Assembly: GCA_001931875.2 (NCBI GenBank)
Contig: MSJH02000557.1
Coordinates: forward strand, 1-61,104
Source: Byssochlamys sp. IMV 00236
Lineage: Eukaryota > Ascomycota > Eurotiomycetes > Eurotiales > Thermoascaceae
Reading direction: 5' to 3'
DNA length: 61,104 nucleotides
Shown here: positions 12,901 through 25,802 of the stretch, one piece after another
How the letters are laid out: every line of letters starts with the position of its first letter
How positions within the stretch are numbered: the stretch's first letter is position 1
Program-made: the position numbers and the translations under genes
The notes under the pieces: generated by a model
Seen by the model: only the letters and a program-made list of their open reading frames with translations
What the model was told of the DNA's origin: nothing
Database searches by the model: none

Positions 12901-14043
12901 GAGAAGCAGAAAGATCCTCTGTTAGGTATGTTTAAGTATCAGAGATTGACAACTGAACCCGGTGATCCCATATTTTCTGTTGATGAATCACGGACTTAAA
13001 GAACTGGATTACTATGTTGCGGAATATATAAATCGCCCAACAGCCTCCCAACCTGAAAAACCAATCAATAACTGGTTTAATATTGTAAGAAAAGCTTTTA
13101 TATTTATAGTGGAGGGGACTATCTGCTAACATGTCAGCACTGGATTGATTGAACCTGGTCATTGTTCCTGCCGTCCCTCTGGACAGAAGCACGGGATGCC
13201 AATTGCGACCTTTACGGAAATGGCGTTTAGACAATTGGCACGTAGAAATGGTCTGGTTGTGGTTGGAGGCCTTGGACCAGCGGAAGTCTTTAATGACATG
13301 AGGACGGCGTCCACGAACTGGCGCGCATCATAGAGAGCATGCGTCAACTCAAGAATACAATCTTCTCACTAGCAAATGACGAATCACCTGGGATAATTGT
13401 CCTTCAAAAGATCATCTCGTCATAAATAGGCTCAACGAACTGCAACGCTCTGAATACAGTGATACTCAAGGACTATTGGTTATTCGGGTAATTTTGTTTA
13501 CCGTGTTCAATTTGACAAGCACTCTTTGAGAACTTATCCTACGACCAAGATTTCGTACTCGTCGGACGACAGTTACCATCCACTTTTTTCATGACCGCTC
13601 CGAGCCATAAGAGACGAGGAAATCGTTTCCTTTGGCGCATGAAACGCTGCTATGCGCACTCTTCATTCCACTCATCCAGCCCATGCACGTGCTCTACCCT
13701 GAATCGGTTAGGACTGCATGTAACATCTGAGCTGGCTCATTGAAGCACAATAATATGTAGTCTAGTGGTATTCTTCAGGCCCACAGCTATGCAAAGACCC
13801 AACCCCATTTTAATCAAGGGTAGATATGGAGGTACATAAAAGTCTAGAACCCCATCTGGAAACATCATGGGGAACCAACATGATAATAAAGTGAGCCACA
13901 CCACGACTGGAAGTCATGAGAGTAGTGCTGCAATTTGAGATATGCTGAAAGTGCGCCAAAATCATAGTAGGTTATGGCCTACTTCAAGCCTTTCCTTGAG
14001 TTTGAACTGGCTCGACTCTTTTTTTTCTTTTTTTTTTTTTTCT
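9930..14043. other. Gene-poor region, left of the gap
   Basis: About 4.1 kb without a supportable gene. All open frames are short (at most about 110 codons), lack recognisable domains and show no consistent splice-linked partners. The longest are at 10203-10469 (-), 10692-11009 (+), 10983-11318 (-) and 12932-13234 (-). Base composition is near that of ordinary intergenic DNA and not the extreme AT-richness of the right end. The stretch may hold old gene or element relics that I cannot identify. Confidence 0.5.
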
Positions 14044-14063
14044 NNNNNNNNNNNNNNNNNNNN
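14044..14063. other. Assembly gap (20 N) flanked by homopolymers
   Basis: Twenty N bases follow a T-rich run (about 14020-14043, nearly all T) and precede a run of 17 G (14064-14080). This layout is typical of a sequencing drop-out at a homopolymer, so the true length between the flanks is unknown. Any frame crossing it is unreliable. Confidence 0.97.
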
Positions 14064-14080
14064 GGGGGGGGGGGGGGGGG

Positions 14081-16475
14081 AAGGGGATCTCATGACGTTC
14101 CAGTAAGACGACTTGGTCAACTGCGCATGCTGCAGAGTGAGCGAATCCCAGCACCTGCATTGCTGAAAGCATTATGAATCGAACTCTGCAGAGACAGGAT
14201 CGATATGATGCGTTGACGCGAGAGGGGAGTTGAACTAATGATTACCTGATTGCTAGAACACAGTTGGTGTCATACTTGATGTGTCACGTCGAGCCGCGTC
14301 CACAGTGACATTGCAGATCCTCTTAGAGCATGCATCAACTTTAAGAGCAGAGTCTATCTAAGTGGCTAGATAATAATCAGGAAACTATCCACACTGTTGG
14401 GTGTCCGCGAACTACTCAACTAGCACAGGTGAACATGCGATTCCTGAGTAGCTATCACGCTCCGAGTCTGTGAACGTCTTGAAGATCGCAAGGGGGGAAG
14501 AAGCTTGTGCTCAACTGATGCAGATAGCCATGGCTGAGATGCATACAGCTCAAATGCACCCCCTCCTGGCCGAGACGTGAGAGCAGCCAAAAAACCGCAG
14601 AGACGACCGTGACGTTGGCAAGCACAAGTTCACCATGCATGGCCACTATCTATCTACTTGAGCCAATCGCGAACTTACCACAGGCAGGCTTGTTGTTTTA
14701 AGAGAGATACGCTAGGCGAAAGATCATCATCCAACCCAAATGTGGATACTCCGTAGTCCCGAGCCGCCGAGAAGCCGGAGAGCTCAGATCTCGTCGTCAA
14801 TAATTCCTTCTTGAAGAAACACGGCATCTTTTGATAGAGACTGCCGTTGTCGTTTCTCCTCCACTACCGGCCCGCAACTGCCAACCGACATATATCATCT
14901 GTCAACTGTGTCAACGGCCGCGTGTCCGCAGGGGAAAGCACGAAATATTCGATATTTCAGATTTTCGAGATGCTAGGGCCCCGCAAATCGCGAGGTATCA
15001 GATCCGCTAAAGGATAGCGTCTCCATCACCAGTGAAGTTTGCGTAAATCTCTACTGCATAGGGTAAACGTGCGGAACTCACTCCGCCGAGGTTATGAACT
15101 CTATAGGCGAACTGTTCGGCAGACTAGAGTTCATGCCGTGCGCCGTGTTTAAAATACTGGGACCAAATAAAATAGAACAATGAACAGCGCCAGCATCCTC
15201 TCAACCACTTCAAGTTAGGTTCTGCGGCTGAGAAGACATGTGGTAACAATTGTGGCTCGCAAGCACGCTGGTTGACTCTGCTTCCATAGTTGCAGATGGC
15301 TCCGACTCAACAAGAATACTCAACGATAATAGGACAGCAGACTCAGTCCCTTGCGCCGGACCGTCTGGACCAGAGGATTTTGACAGTGAAGTTTGAACGG
15401 TCCTGGAGAATGATATTGTTACACAATTGACGATGCCCAGCTACCGGCGAACGACCTTCGGGGGACCTTTTCAGATGACATATGTGTCGATACCCAACAC
15501 GCCCTAGTCAAGACGATCTACGACGGGACTCTCTAGCTTCCAGGCTGAGCCATGCCGATGGGCTCTCGGGAAAATCGCAACCTATCTAGATCGCTCATCG
15601 AGGCTGAATTTGAAAGCGCCTTGTCAAGGGGTTCTCGCAACTGTCTCTCCTTCCACAGAAGGGCCATCTAGATTCGACCGTTCTTAATTGACTTATGGGT
15701 CTGGTTGCGTGGCGCACTTGGGGCGGGATAGCCCCTTGGGTTTGGCCTTTCCATTCCCGAATCGCCGTTCATCACCAACCACCCCGTCTGTTTCTTCCCC
15801 ATACGTCCCCGTAAGTTATCCCGTTGAAGTCCTGGGCGTGTACATTCCTAATGGGATACGAAATTCACATGTCGCCTAACCAAGGCCATGGATGTTTCGC
15901 GTTTCAGCAGCGAGAATGACTGAGATGTCCATTCCAATGCATCATCCTTGCAAAAGGAACCAGTCTATGGGCGATCAGGCAAATCTCATTCGATTCCACT
16001 CAGGCAATGGGCTCGGACCTCGTCCGCGGCGTCCCTGATCGGCACCTGGAGGAGCTGAACCGCGCCTGTCTCCCTGTATCTACCTGTTCAAGGAATCAGT
16101 GCTTCACTACTTTTTTCCCCGGCCCGTAACCCTATCTTCGGGTCCGGACTTCACCATGAACAGCGAATCAGCAATGCCCATTATGGGCGCACTAGGATTC
16201 ATCTCGCTGTCCTAAAAGATTCCCATTATCTCGCGTTTCGATCCAGAACTTGGTGCTGAGTCCACCAGATCGCCATCTCCAATCGGGTCATGACCAACTG
16301 GCCCCGTCAAGCACCGGTGGCGTCCCAGTGACAGCTCAAATATCCTACCCTAGGACATGAGCTCGCGGGGTCCGGCTGGCTGCAGAAACACGCACTCCGC
16401 TCCTTATATTGACCCCAGACCTCGTTGACTGGGGCGGATGTGTCGCGGATTCGGGGGACGACCACGAGACAAGTC
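14081..16475. other. Gene-poor region, right of the gap
   Basis: About 2.4 kb upstream of the channel gene. From about 15290 to 16330 the sequence has a more gene-like composition and several frames of 50-65 codons broken by stops (for example 15688-15879), suggesting a decayed gene, but no family is recognised. The last few hundred bases presumably include the promoter and leader of the channel gene. Confidence 0.4.
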
Positions 16476-19353
16476 ATGGAACATCTCCAGGCTTTGGCTA
16501 CGTTTGCCAAGCGGCAGAACCCTCTGGTATGTATCGCTCAAACGCATTCGATATGGAGTCTACTTTTGCTGATAATTTCCAAACAGAGTCAGAGTAGCGA
16601 TCCCAACATTGGTTCAGCTCGGGGCAACCCATCTTCCACCGCATCAGATGTGATCAATGGTTTGGGAGTGGGCAACTCAACGTCTGCTTCTGCGTTAGTA
16701 TCGACACTGGTGCCGGCGCTGGTCGTCGCGTGTTTCTGGTTCGGTCTTTTTATCATATGTCGCCGTACTCAGCTTCGCTGGTACGCTCCCAGGGCACACC
16801 TACCGAGCTTCCACTCACAGTACGTCTCACCCAGACATGGGTTCTTCAGTGGTTATCAATTACTAACAATGCAACAGTGAACGGAGTCCACCTCTCCCAT
16901 CAGGCTGGTTGAATTGGTTTTGGGACTTCGTTCGGATATCCGACAACCATGTCTTGCACCATTCTTCCCTTGACGGATACCTTTTTCTTCGTTTTCTCCG
17001 GGTAATGTGCACGACCTGTGCCATTGGATGTCTGATTATCTGGCCCGTCTTATTCCCGATCCATGTTACTGGTGGTGCAGGCAATACTGAGCTGGATGCG
17101 CTGAGTTTCAGCAATGTGACCAATCCAAAAAGATACTACGCCCATACTGTCATCGGAATTACGTTCTTCAGTACGTTTGTTTCCTCAGCTTCCCGCGGGA
17201 ATATACTGACCTTATTTGTAGCCTACGTCTTCTATGTGCTCGTTCGAGAGAGTCTGTTCTACGCGAATCTGCGACAAGCGTATTTGAACTCGCCCGCCTA
17301 TGCTGATCGTATCTCATCGAGGACGGTCTTATTCATGTCTGTCCCGGATGCCTATAAAAACGAGAAAAAGCTCCGGCAGGTCTTCGGTGACGCTATAGTG
17401 CGAATTTGGATCACCTCTGACTGTAAAGAGTTGGCCGAGAAGGTCTCTCAGCGAGACCGTCTCGCTGATCGCCTCGAGGCGGCAGAGACACGGTTCATCA
17501 GGAGGGCCAATTCTGCCCGCTTGAAAGCGATAAAGAAGCGGCAATATCCCGATGTGTCTGCTGATTGCGAACGTGCTACACCTTTGTGGACGCCGGATAT
17601 CCCGCGTCCAACTCATCGTATTCGGTTTTTCGGCAAGAAAGTTGATTCGATCGACTGGCTACGCTCTCGTCTGGCCTCGACGATCGAGGAAGTCCAGACC
17701 CTTCAGCGGAAGCATCGTGATGGCGAGGCCAAGTACCTGTCCGCCATTTTCGTAGAGTTCAGGACGCAGAACGATGCTCAAGTGGCATTACAGACGCTCT
17801 CCCATCATCAACCTTTTCATATGACACCCCGTTTCATTGGCATCCCTCCTAGAGAGGTGATTTGGTCTTCTTTGAACCTGAGCTGGTGGCAGAGAATTAT
17901 TCGAAAATTCTTGATGCAGGGAGCTATCGCTGCACTCATTATCTTCTGGTCCATTCCTTCTGCCATCGTCGGTACTATCTCCAACATACAATATCTCTCG
18001 AGTGTCGTTCCTTTCTTGGGGTTCCTGAATGATCTGCCCAGTGTGATCAAGGGCGCCATCGCAGGCTTACTCCCCTCGGCGGCACTGGTGCTCTTGATGT
18101 CATTGGTTCCCATCATCTGTCGTAGTAAGTGGCTCTGTCGTACAGTTCCAAGTATTTATCTGACCATAGATATTAGTATTGGCGAGAAATGCCGGCGTAC
18201 CCTCCAGGGCGGCAGTCGAGTTATTCACGCAAAATGCACACTTCTGCTTTCAGGTGGTGCAGGTTTTCCTTGTTACAACAATTACATCTGCGGCTTCAGC
18301 TGCGACCGCAAAGATTATTCAAGATCCGATGTCAGTCAAAGATCTTCTCGCCCAGAACTTGCCGAAAGCATCCAACTTTTACGTGTCATATTTCCTTCTC
18401 CAGGGCCTGACGATGAGTTCTGTTGCTGTGGTGCAAATCATGGGGCTCGTGGTCTTCAAATTGATTTCTACCTTCTTCGATCACACACCTAGAAGGTTGT
18501 TCAGACAGTGGACCGAGCTCAGCGGGCTAAGCTGGGGAACTGTCTTTCCTGTGTTTGCCAATATGGGTGTTATTGGTAAGTCCCCGTTGATCCAATATTT
18601 CAGGCCCATTGGAAAATGCAGAAAGCTGACAGTCCTCTAGCACTGACTTATTCTTGCATTGCACCGTTGATCCTGGGTTTCGCTTTCGTGGGCCTTTACC
18701 TCGTTTATCAAGCCTATCGATACAACCTCCTCTATGTTTATGACCTCAGGATTGACACCAAAGGTCTGGTCTACCCCAGAGCTTTGCAGCACCTGATGAC
18801 AGGCATATATCTCGCCGTGGTGTGTATGATCGGCCTGTTTGCCATTCGTGGAGCTGTCGGACCTGTTGTCATCATGGTTATGTACTTGATCCTTACTGTA
18901 CTGGCGCACATTTCTCTCAACGAAGCCATGGCACCTCTCATGACTTTTCTTCCACGGTCTTTGGACTCTGAAGAGGAGGACCTCCAGGCCAAAGAAGATG
19001 CAGGGTACCTACATCCGAACCAGTCGCGGTGGGAATCTGTGTGGAAGTGGTTCCACCCTAACGTCTATCGCGACTATGCTGCACTTCGCAGAAAAGTCCG
19101 CAGGGATGTCGTACGAATCTCTTACACTGAAGAAGAGATGTATAACGCTTATTTTGAGCCGTGTATATGGTCTCCGACTCCAACACTGTGGATACCGCGC
19201 GATAAGGGAGGGGTGAGTCAGGAGGAAGTTCGACAGACCTGCGAGGTTATACCAATCACGGATGACGGGGCCCATCTTAATGAGAAAAACAAAATAATCT
19301 GGGACATGAACGATACTGGACTTCCAATATGGCAGTTGAAGATCTTGTATTGA
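16476..19353 (+). CDS. CSC1/OSCA-type (DUF221) cation channel-like membrane protein
   Basis: Six exons are proposed: 16476-16526, 16587-16819, 16878-17170, 17222-18124, 18177-18575 and 18641-19353, giving 863 residues. All introns are GT-AG and 50-65 bases; intron 2 carries a perfect TACTAAC branch site at 16861. An N-terminal transmembrane segment (STLVPALVVACFWFGLFII) is followed by the family segment FVLVRESLFYANLRQAYL-like, a long cytosolic loop with the RTVLFMSVP strand, and a C-terminal block of many hydrophobic helices. This order is typical of CSC1/OSCA/TMEM63 proteins, which form hyperosmolality- or stretch-activated cation channels. The 60-base intron 1 is divisible by three and open, so it could be retained. 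Specific physiology is unknown. A 527-codon frame reading through intron 4 is not the real C-terminus. Confidence 0.88.
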
Positions 19354-19851
19354 GTGACGTTTTAATATTTAATGAGCCATGTCAATTCGTCTTCCACATT
19401 CTGTTCCCTAGTGAATAACACATCGAACCCGTCTGGGTACTTTAAGCCTCCTGTAAACTGCAGAGTTGAACATCACAGAAGTTTTGTATGTCTGTCAAGT
19501 GAAAGAACCCAAACATGTATGTACAATACGCCGGTAGTGAGGACACGAGAAATCCGTGAACGTATACGACACCTTTTAACGAGCCTCGACGATCCTCTCG
19601 ATGACTGGGTGGTCGCAGACAGATTCAAGTAGTGATATTTCAATATGAGTTAGTCATGAGGGCAGCTCCACGAGCTTGTCGAGGCCCAAAGGGAGTGAGT
19701 ATGTTTGGATAGAGAAGCTCTAAGTAGCGTCCGTCTCCACAATCATAATGGACCGCCTGGCCTGAGCGGTCAGTGACGGCAGTACTTACTTACACATAGC
19801 AATCGCTCCAAGTGCTGACCACTTCAGTCGGGAATTTCATGGTCTGACCAG
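19354..19851. other. Intergenic region between channel and PIG-P genes
   Basis: About 500 bases containing the 3' end of the channel gene and the promoter of the PIG-P gene. The only frame (19372-19632, 86 codons) has no recognisable content. Nothing else is seen. Confidence 0.5.
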
Positions 19852-21017
19852 ATGGCTAGCCAGATGAGCGAACCAGGTCGGGCTTCTAATACCGCCTCAC
19901 AAGCTGCACCTTCATCCACATTTTCTTCGTACCAGACGAAACAACCATTTCCACCACTTGCACCAGATGGCCCACAGTCGCCGCAGCAGGGACTTCCCGA
20001 CGGCCAGTACGACGATGAGGATGACCACAGCGTTACTTCTCGAGGCGAGGATAATGCTGAGGTAGACGATGATGCCGACTTTCAGTCACACTACTCTTTG
20101 GGTAATCAATCTTCTGAAGACACATCCGAGGCCGAGGACCTTGGACCGGACGACGACAACATTGCGATGCGTCGCCCTTTTTCCCAGTCGTCCAGTTCGC
20201 TTCACGGCCCCAATGCATTCGCTCCTCCATTCTACAACAGGCCTCCTACTCCTCTGCCGCCGTCACCATCTTTGACATCCCTTCTCCGTCCCCCTTTCTC
20301 CACGACTACATCGCGTCCGACAACGCCTGATAGCTCCGACGTGGAGACTCCCAACGATACCGAGGCCGCCGTCGCTAAATCAGCTCGGACAGCAACGACA
20401 GTTCCAAGAGCGAGTCCTAAAGTCCCTACGTATGAATATTATGGTTTCGTTCTATATCTAGCCTCGTCGTTGGCCTTTTGTGAGTAGTAATCCTGTCGCG
20501 GTAGGCAATGTCTGAGTCTGACCTGAAGCCAGTGATATATCTCCTCTGGTCCTATCTCCCTTCTCCGTTCCTTCATCAACTGGGAATATACTACTACCCA
20601 AATCGTTGGTGGTCACTCGCTTTCCCGTCGTTTCTTGTCATGACAATTGTATACATTTACGTTGCCTTGGCATCATATAACACAGGCTATCTCACCTTGC
20701 CGATGAATAGTATAGAGAATATCGTGGATGAGGCTGCGAATATCGCTGTAATCGATGGAAAGGGCAGACGTCGCCCGGGTGGCTCTGAGAAAATGAAACC
20801 GGGGGCGACTACGTCCCACATAATGGGCTCTCAGAATCGCAAGATAAATTGGAAGGAGATCTGGAGTGAAGGCACAGATGCAGTCATGGACGTACCAGTG
20901 GGCGGTGTATGCGAAGTGCTATATGGTCAGGAAAGGGGACCACAAGAGACAGACTTTGACGGCCCGGGACTTGATAGCAACCACGGAGCAGGCTCTGGCT
21001 CTCGCAATCTTGTATAG
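19852..21017 (+). CDS. gpi19: PIG-P/Gpi19 subunit of GPI-GlcNAc transferase
   Basis: Two exons, 19852-20479 and 20533-21017 (donor GTGAGT, acceptor CCAG), encode 370 residues. The N-terminal ~200 residues are disordered and rich in Ser, Pro and Asp. The PIG-P domain starts at YEYYGFVLYLASSLAF and runs through the splice into IYLLWSYLP, then GIYYYPNRWWSLAFPSFLVM, giving two membrane helices. It ends with LPMNSIENIVDEAAN and VPVGGVCEVLYG. In the family this subunit is part of the ER-membrane complex that transfers GlcNAc to phosphatidylinositol, the first step of GPI-anchor synthesis. The joined frame restores the conserved region exactly at the splice. The long N-terminal extension is usual for fungal members. 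Confidence 0.92.
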
Positions 21018-22145
21018 TATGTATAGAAGCGTAAGTAATCGGCAATCATTATAACCAAGTCTGGTAAAAGGCAAGTTTAAGACTTGACATCTTGTCAGCT
21101 ACAGGGTATCCTCCTCTTAAGCTCCTCCCTAGGCAACTCCGGCAGCCCTGGTTAATTTGTCGGCGCACAGAGAACAAACATAGGATAACCTGCCATATGG
21201 CCGTCTGCAGCGAGTGATGCTGTTTTGGCGCATGCTGGGGTGTGTCAATTGCATCCTGGTTAACAAAATGGCCGACGGAAGCATGCTGAGCACATGATTG
21301 AACTGGAGGGCTCTTGAAAATCGGTGAACACGGAGTGACGTACATAAATATATAGTAGACCATGATATGGGCTGGCAGCTCTCAATGGCTCTTTGAAAGG
21401 GGCTACTATCTCATGACCCGTGTACTAGACCTATACAACGTCTCCTCGTAAGCTAAATGTATGACTAGAAAATAGCTACTCTTTTATGTACAAGGGCGAT
21501 TAAAATATAATAAACAAACTTCTCGATCGTGTGTCAAGTCGTGGAGCCAGTGCTTCGTCATGTAAGATCGCTTACTGGATATTAGAACATAGTTATCTTA
21601 GTCTGACGAATCCGTAAGACGTAGAAGAAGCCATGTGCAATGAATAATGTGGAAGATGTTTCATTCTTCAAAGCGAAGTAAACATTCGAATGGATCGTCT
21701 GTCCTGATGGCCACAGAGCGCTAAGGGCGGCTATGACCGCACCGCGGCTACGCGACCAACCGCTGTGGACAAAACCAAGAGACCAGCAAGTGAAAGTCCG
21801 AACCTCACGGAGGACGCGCGACAGCTTTCGAGGTCGGATCCCGACCCTGGCCTTTCTGGCTCTTCGCCGATTCATCCTCTACTGATGCATGCTCATCGCC
21901 TGTGAATTTTTTTCCAATCATTTTCCCGGTCCCAGCACAATCTCCCATTCCTGAGGCTTTGGGGAAGTCCGGAATCCTCCCGACGTCTCGAATCACTTTG
22001 AATCGCTTACAACTTGCAGAGCGTTTGGCTTGAAGGCGGTTTACAAGATCATCCAAGCGACCGTCTTTCCTTACAGAAGCATTAGCCGGAGGATCTGGAC
22101 GCGATCTGTCAGTGTGCTGACAGACGCTAAACATATTTATTCCGC
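21018..22145. other. Intergenic region and striatin leader
   Basis: About 1.1 kb between PIG-P and striatin. The open frames here (21049-21363, 21582-21875 and 21805-22296, all minus strand) have no domain content and the last overlaps the striatin start. The pyrimidine-rich part from about 21830 to 22145 looks like a 5' leader. No RNA gene was recognised. Confidence 0.5.
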
Positions 22146-24823
22146 ATGGCCTGGCAGTCTCCCTCTGCCATGGCTGGAAGTGGAGGACTTGGTGGAAGCG
22201 CGGGTGATATGCCCAATGGCGGACATCCCCAGGGCACAGAATACACCCTACAAGGCGAGTTGCAGTTCTATTCACTACGCTGGTGATCATGTCCACAGAA
22301 GACTAATCCTTCTCGTCCGCAGGTGTGATGCGCTTCCTCCAGACAGAATGGCACCGACATGAACGGGAACGCAATGCATGGGAGATTGAACGGGCTGAAA
22401 TGAAGTCTCGCATTGGAAGGCTAGAGGGAGACGCCCGGACGAGTAAGCGTTTGCATGAATCTCTGGGCAAGCACATCAAGCTCCTTGAAACCGCATTGAA
22501 GAGGGAACGCGAGAAGGTCAAGAGCCTCATGAACGGGGAAAAGGTTGAGGATCTGAGAGATGCCAAGGAGGTAGCTAAGGAGAATCTCAAGTCTATCCAC
22601 AAATGTGTGCCTCTCTCCTCAAATTTCCACGGGCAGATGTTAACATATTCTTCTAGCATCGAACTCGACAATACACACCGATGTGGAACCGGAAGACCCG
22701 AATCACCCTGACTTCCGACAGGATACCGAGCGCGACAAGTCGCGGGTTTACTTGAACAAATGTTCTCAGGAAATCGCGTATCATGTCATTCCTGCGTCGC
22801 ACCCTCCCCCGGACCTTGGGGATCAGGACCTATCGAACCACATATATGGAAATCAGGGGATGCAGCAACAGAGCTTGGAAGAGGCGTACCTTCAACAACA
22901 ACAACAGAGACAGAAGCAGCAGCAGGCCAACAATATAATGGTTCGAGAGGCGGCATACCAGAACCATCAGGCTATGATCCCTAATTACGCGGAGACTACG
23001 GAAATGGCACGTTCCCAAAACCAAGTCAGCCAGGCGTCCACCTCCAGAGAAGCTGCTGATCGAAGGGATATCGAGCTGCAGCAAGCTCCGGAGAGCAGGA
23101 AACAAGCCTTCGACCCCATGCAAGCTGGAGATCGTGGGGAACAGGTCAAACACGTATTTGACGCATATGGAAGACAAATAGCGATCAAAGAAGACCCAAA
23201 GCCCCAGAAGAGCGTAGAGGAGGTTGCTGATGACTCGGATGGATGGAACTTCGATGACCGGCCACTACCAGTTGCACAGTCAGAACCTGTCCCATCCCAT
23301 AGGCCAGACACAGACGCGTTCCCGAATGCCAACTTTGTACCCCCGAAATCGCCGCCAAGGGGAGGTTCTGGCTCTCATAGGAGGAAAAGCTCGGGTGCCA
23401 GGCGGAAGAGTGACGGATCCACGGAGAGCAAAGATGGCAGTGGTGCTTCTGCGCAGAAGACCGATTCTAACTTCAAGGTCCGATTTGCACTTAGAGGCCA
23501 TTTGGATGTAGTGCGTGCCGTCATCTTCACGGGCGGTGGCACGCCGTCAGAACCTGAAATCTGCACCTGCAGTGATGACGGCACAATCAAGCGGTGGATC
23601 ATTCCAGCTACCTATGGCGGATATGGCCCACACAGCACCAACCCGGGTAATGACTTGGATATCACAAGCTACTTCACTCACCGCGGACACGTTGGAGCAG
23701 TGACTTCGTTAGCGGCTTGCCCGCCTTCTCAGAACTTCTCCAACGGTGGCCGTGCCCTCGGAGATGGCTGGGTGTTCTCCGGAGGACAAGATGCCAGTGT
23801 GCGAGTCTGGGAGCGTGGACGAGTTGACCCGAAAGCCACCTTGGATGGCCATACAGATGCGGTATGGGGGCTCTGCGTTCTTCCTGGCACCGCAGGATCG
23901 GTGTTCGGAGAACAATGCAGCAATTACGGAGGGCCTGACCGAATTCTGCTTGCTTCTGGTGCCTCAGACGGTAGAATATTGATCTGGGCTGTGAGTGCAC
24001 CACCTCAACTTACGTCTCCCCAAGCTGGTTCTCGAAGAGCAGGCGGAAGTCGACGGGCGAATTCCATCTCATCGGGCTCGAATTTCCCGTCGTCACCGCA
24101 GCCGAGCACTGCGACAACTACCCCGTTCTATTCTACCCTCGTTCATCACATCGTGAGGACCGATTCGCCAGCTCCCACATGCATTAGTCCTCTATCACTT
24201 GCAGGAGTCAATTTCGTCGTCTCCTACACGGACGCATCAATTCTGGTTTATGATACCAGAACTGGAGAGGAGGTTGTGGGCATGGCCAGTCTGGAAACCT
24301 ACGATGGCACTCCATCGACAGGCGTGAACTCTGTAGTTGCAACTACAATTGGTTTCGACGGGACCGCCGACCTCGACCCAAGCAGAACGCTCGCCGATGA
24401 AGAAGTGGTTCATGGAGCTACTGGATCCAGCGGTGGCGTGGAGGGTGTGATTATTAGTGGCTACGAAGATCGATATATCCGTTTCTTCGACGCGAATAGT
24501 GGTAAGTGTCAATAGACCCGACGTTCCTATCTAACGGAAACTTACTCTTTCTTTTATTCATAGGCCAGTGCACATACACGATGTTAGCTCATCCGTCTGC
24601 CATCTCTTCATTATCCCTCTCGCCTGATGGGCGCGAACTCGTCTCAGCCGGTCACGATGCTAGTCTACGGTTTTGGTCCCTTGAGAAGCGTAGCTGCACC
24701 CAAGAGATCACCAGCCACAGGCTAATGCGAGGCGAAGGAGTATGCGCAGTCGTCTGGAGCCGCGATGGCCGTTGGGTCGTCAGTGGTGGCGGCGATGGTG
24801 TCGTCAAAGCATTCTCAAGATGA
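22146..24823 (+). CDS. strA: Striatin (STRIPAK scaffold, WD40)
   Basis: Four exons, 22146-22254, 22323-22604, 22657-24501 and 24564-24823, give 831 residues. The N-terminus [11 protein letters not shown] leads to the striatin signature [18 protein letters not shown] and a coiled coil ([20 protein letters not shown]), used in this family for dimerisation and PP2A binding. A Gln-rich linker follows ([12 protein letters not shown]). The C-terminal half carries WD40 repeats, starting at [17 protein letters not shown], with [12 protein letters not shown] and the last repeat in exon 4. Striatins scaffold the STRIPAK phosphatase-kinase complex, which in filamentous fungi controls hyphal fusion and sexual development. 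The first intron appears to be GC-AG; the other two are GT-AG. Length is as expected for fungal striatin. Confidence 0.94.
22255..22322 (+). other. Probable GC-AG intron in striatin
   Basis: The exon ends ...CTACAAG and the intron begins GCGAGT, ending CCGCAG at 22322. A GACTAAT branch-like site lies about 20 bases before the acceptor. Only this junction joins the conserved YTLQ to GVMRFLQ in the right phase. The nearest GT downstream (CTG|GTGATC, about 22282) would put exon 2 out of frame. Confidence 0.8.
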
Positions 24824-25802
24824 TGACTCTCCATGGATGACGCCAATATACGATTCGATTTCTTCTTCTCATGAACGCGATACAATCTGTCATTATACAG
24901 AGAAAAGTATGAATGGCTAACCGATTGACCTATTTGAGCATTTGGAATGGTGGCCTGCATGGCACATGTTCCCCTCTGTGATTAGTGTCTCTTCCCTGAG
25001 TGATACTCACACTCCCCTTTATTCCCTTTATTATTGCTGGGCAGTCTCTTCTATCACGTGCGCCATAACAGAGTCTAACACGTGATAATCCTACTTTCGT
25101 CTGATATCGTGAAGATGATAAAATGCCCAGTACCTTGATGAGCTAGCACATTTTTTTGGGTCGCCTTCGTTTTCCCGGCGATGCTCTTGAGACTTGAGCT
25201 CTTCTAATGGGACTTTGACTCTAGCGCCGACGACTTTACTTATGTATCTTTCTACTTGGTCCTTGTTTTGCATGGAAGGGATTGAAGCTTGTATCCTGAC
25301 CCTCGTGTCTCCTTCTCTACCTGCGTCTTTATGCCTCCTTTAATTTCGTGCGCATATGAATGTGTATAACAGCTCCATATTACTTTCTGAACTCCCGGAT
25401 AAATCCTCTCTAGGATTGGTCACCTTTCTAGCCTGATGAAGTGGAATGTGTACTCTGCCTGCCGCTGCGAGAGAACTGATATTTGTGGTCAATTCACTCA
25501 GAACATAGGCTGAATCGCTCCCAGAGAATCTGACTGAGCCAGTCCAATGTGCGTATCTTGAGAAGCTAATGTTTTGGGTGGCTATCCAAAATTGTGAAAT
25601 ATGTGTACATATGCCTATGCAGTATGCGAAGGTTGGGCCAGATACATTGATATCTGCCCATAACAGTAAGAATAATTCTAGCCATTACGGCTGCCAAATA
25701 GCCAGAGAATCGCGAAAAAGACAAAATCGATAAGGTGATTTCCAAGAGATGTGGTATTAATCATATAAAGAAACTATTACAAGTAGCAGTTGCATTCCAT
25801 TC
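24824..25802. other. Convergent intergenic region striatin/get5
   Basis: About 980 bases holding the 3' ends of two convergent genes. The 60-codon minus frame at 25091-25273 has no partner exon or recognised motif. Nothing else is supported. Confidence 0.5.

Noticed and set aside
16909..18492. 527-codon frame as a complete channel protein
   Set aside because: It runs through introns 3 and 4 and loses the conserved membrane segments. The spliced model restores the family pattern through to 19353.
21805..22296. 163-codon minus-strand frame near the striatin start
   Set aside because: It overlaps striatin exon 1 and its leader, has no domain and no splice partner.
25091..25273. 60-codon minus-strand frame between striatin and get5
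   Set aside because: It lies in a convergent 3' region, has no recognised motif and no partner exon.
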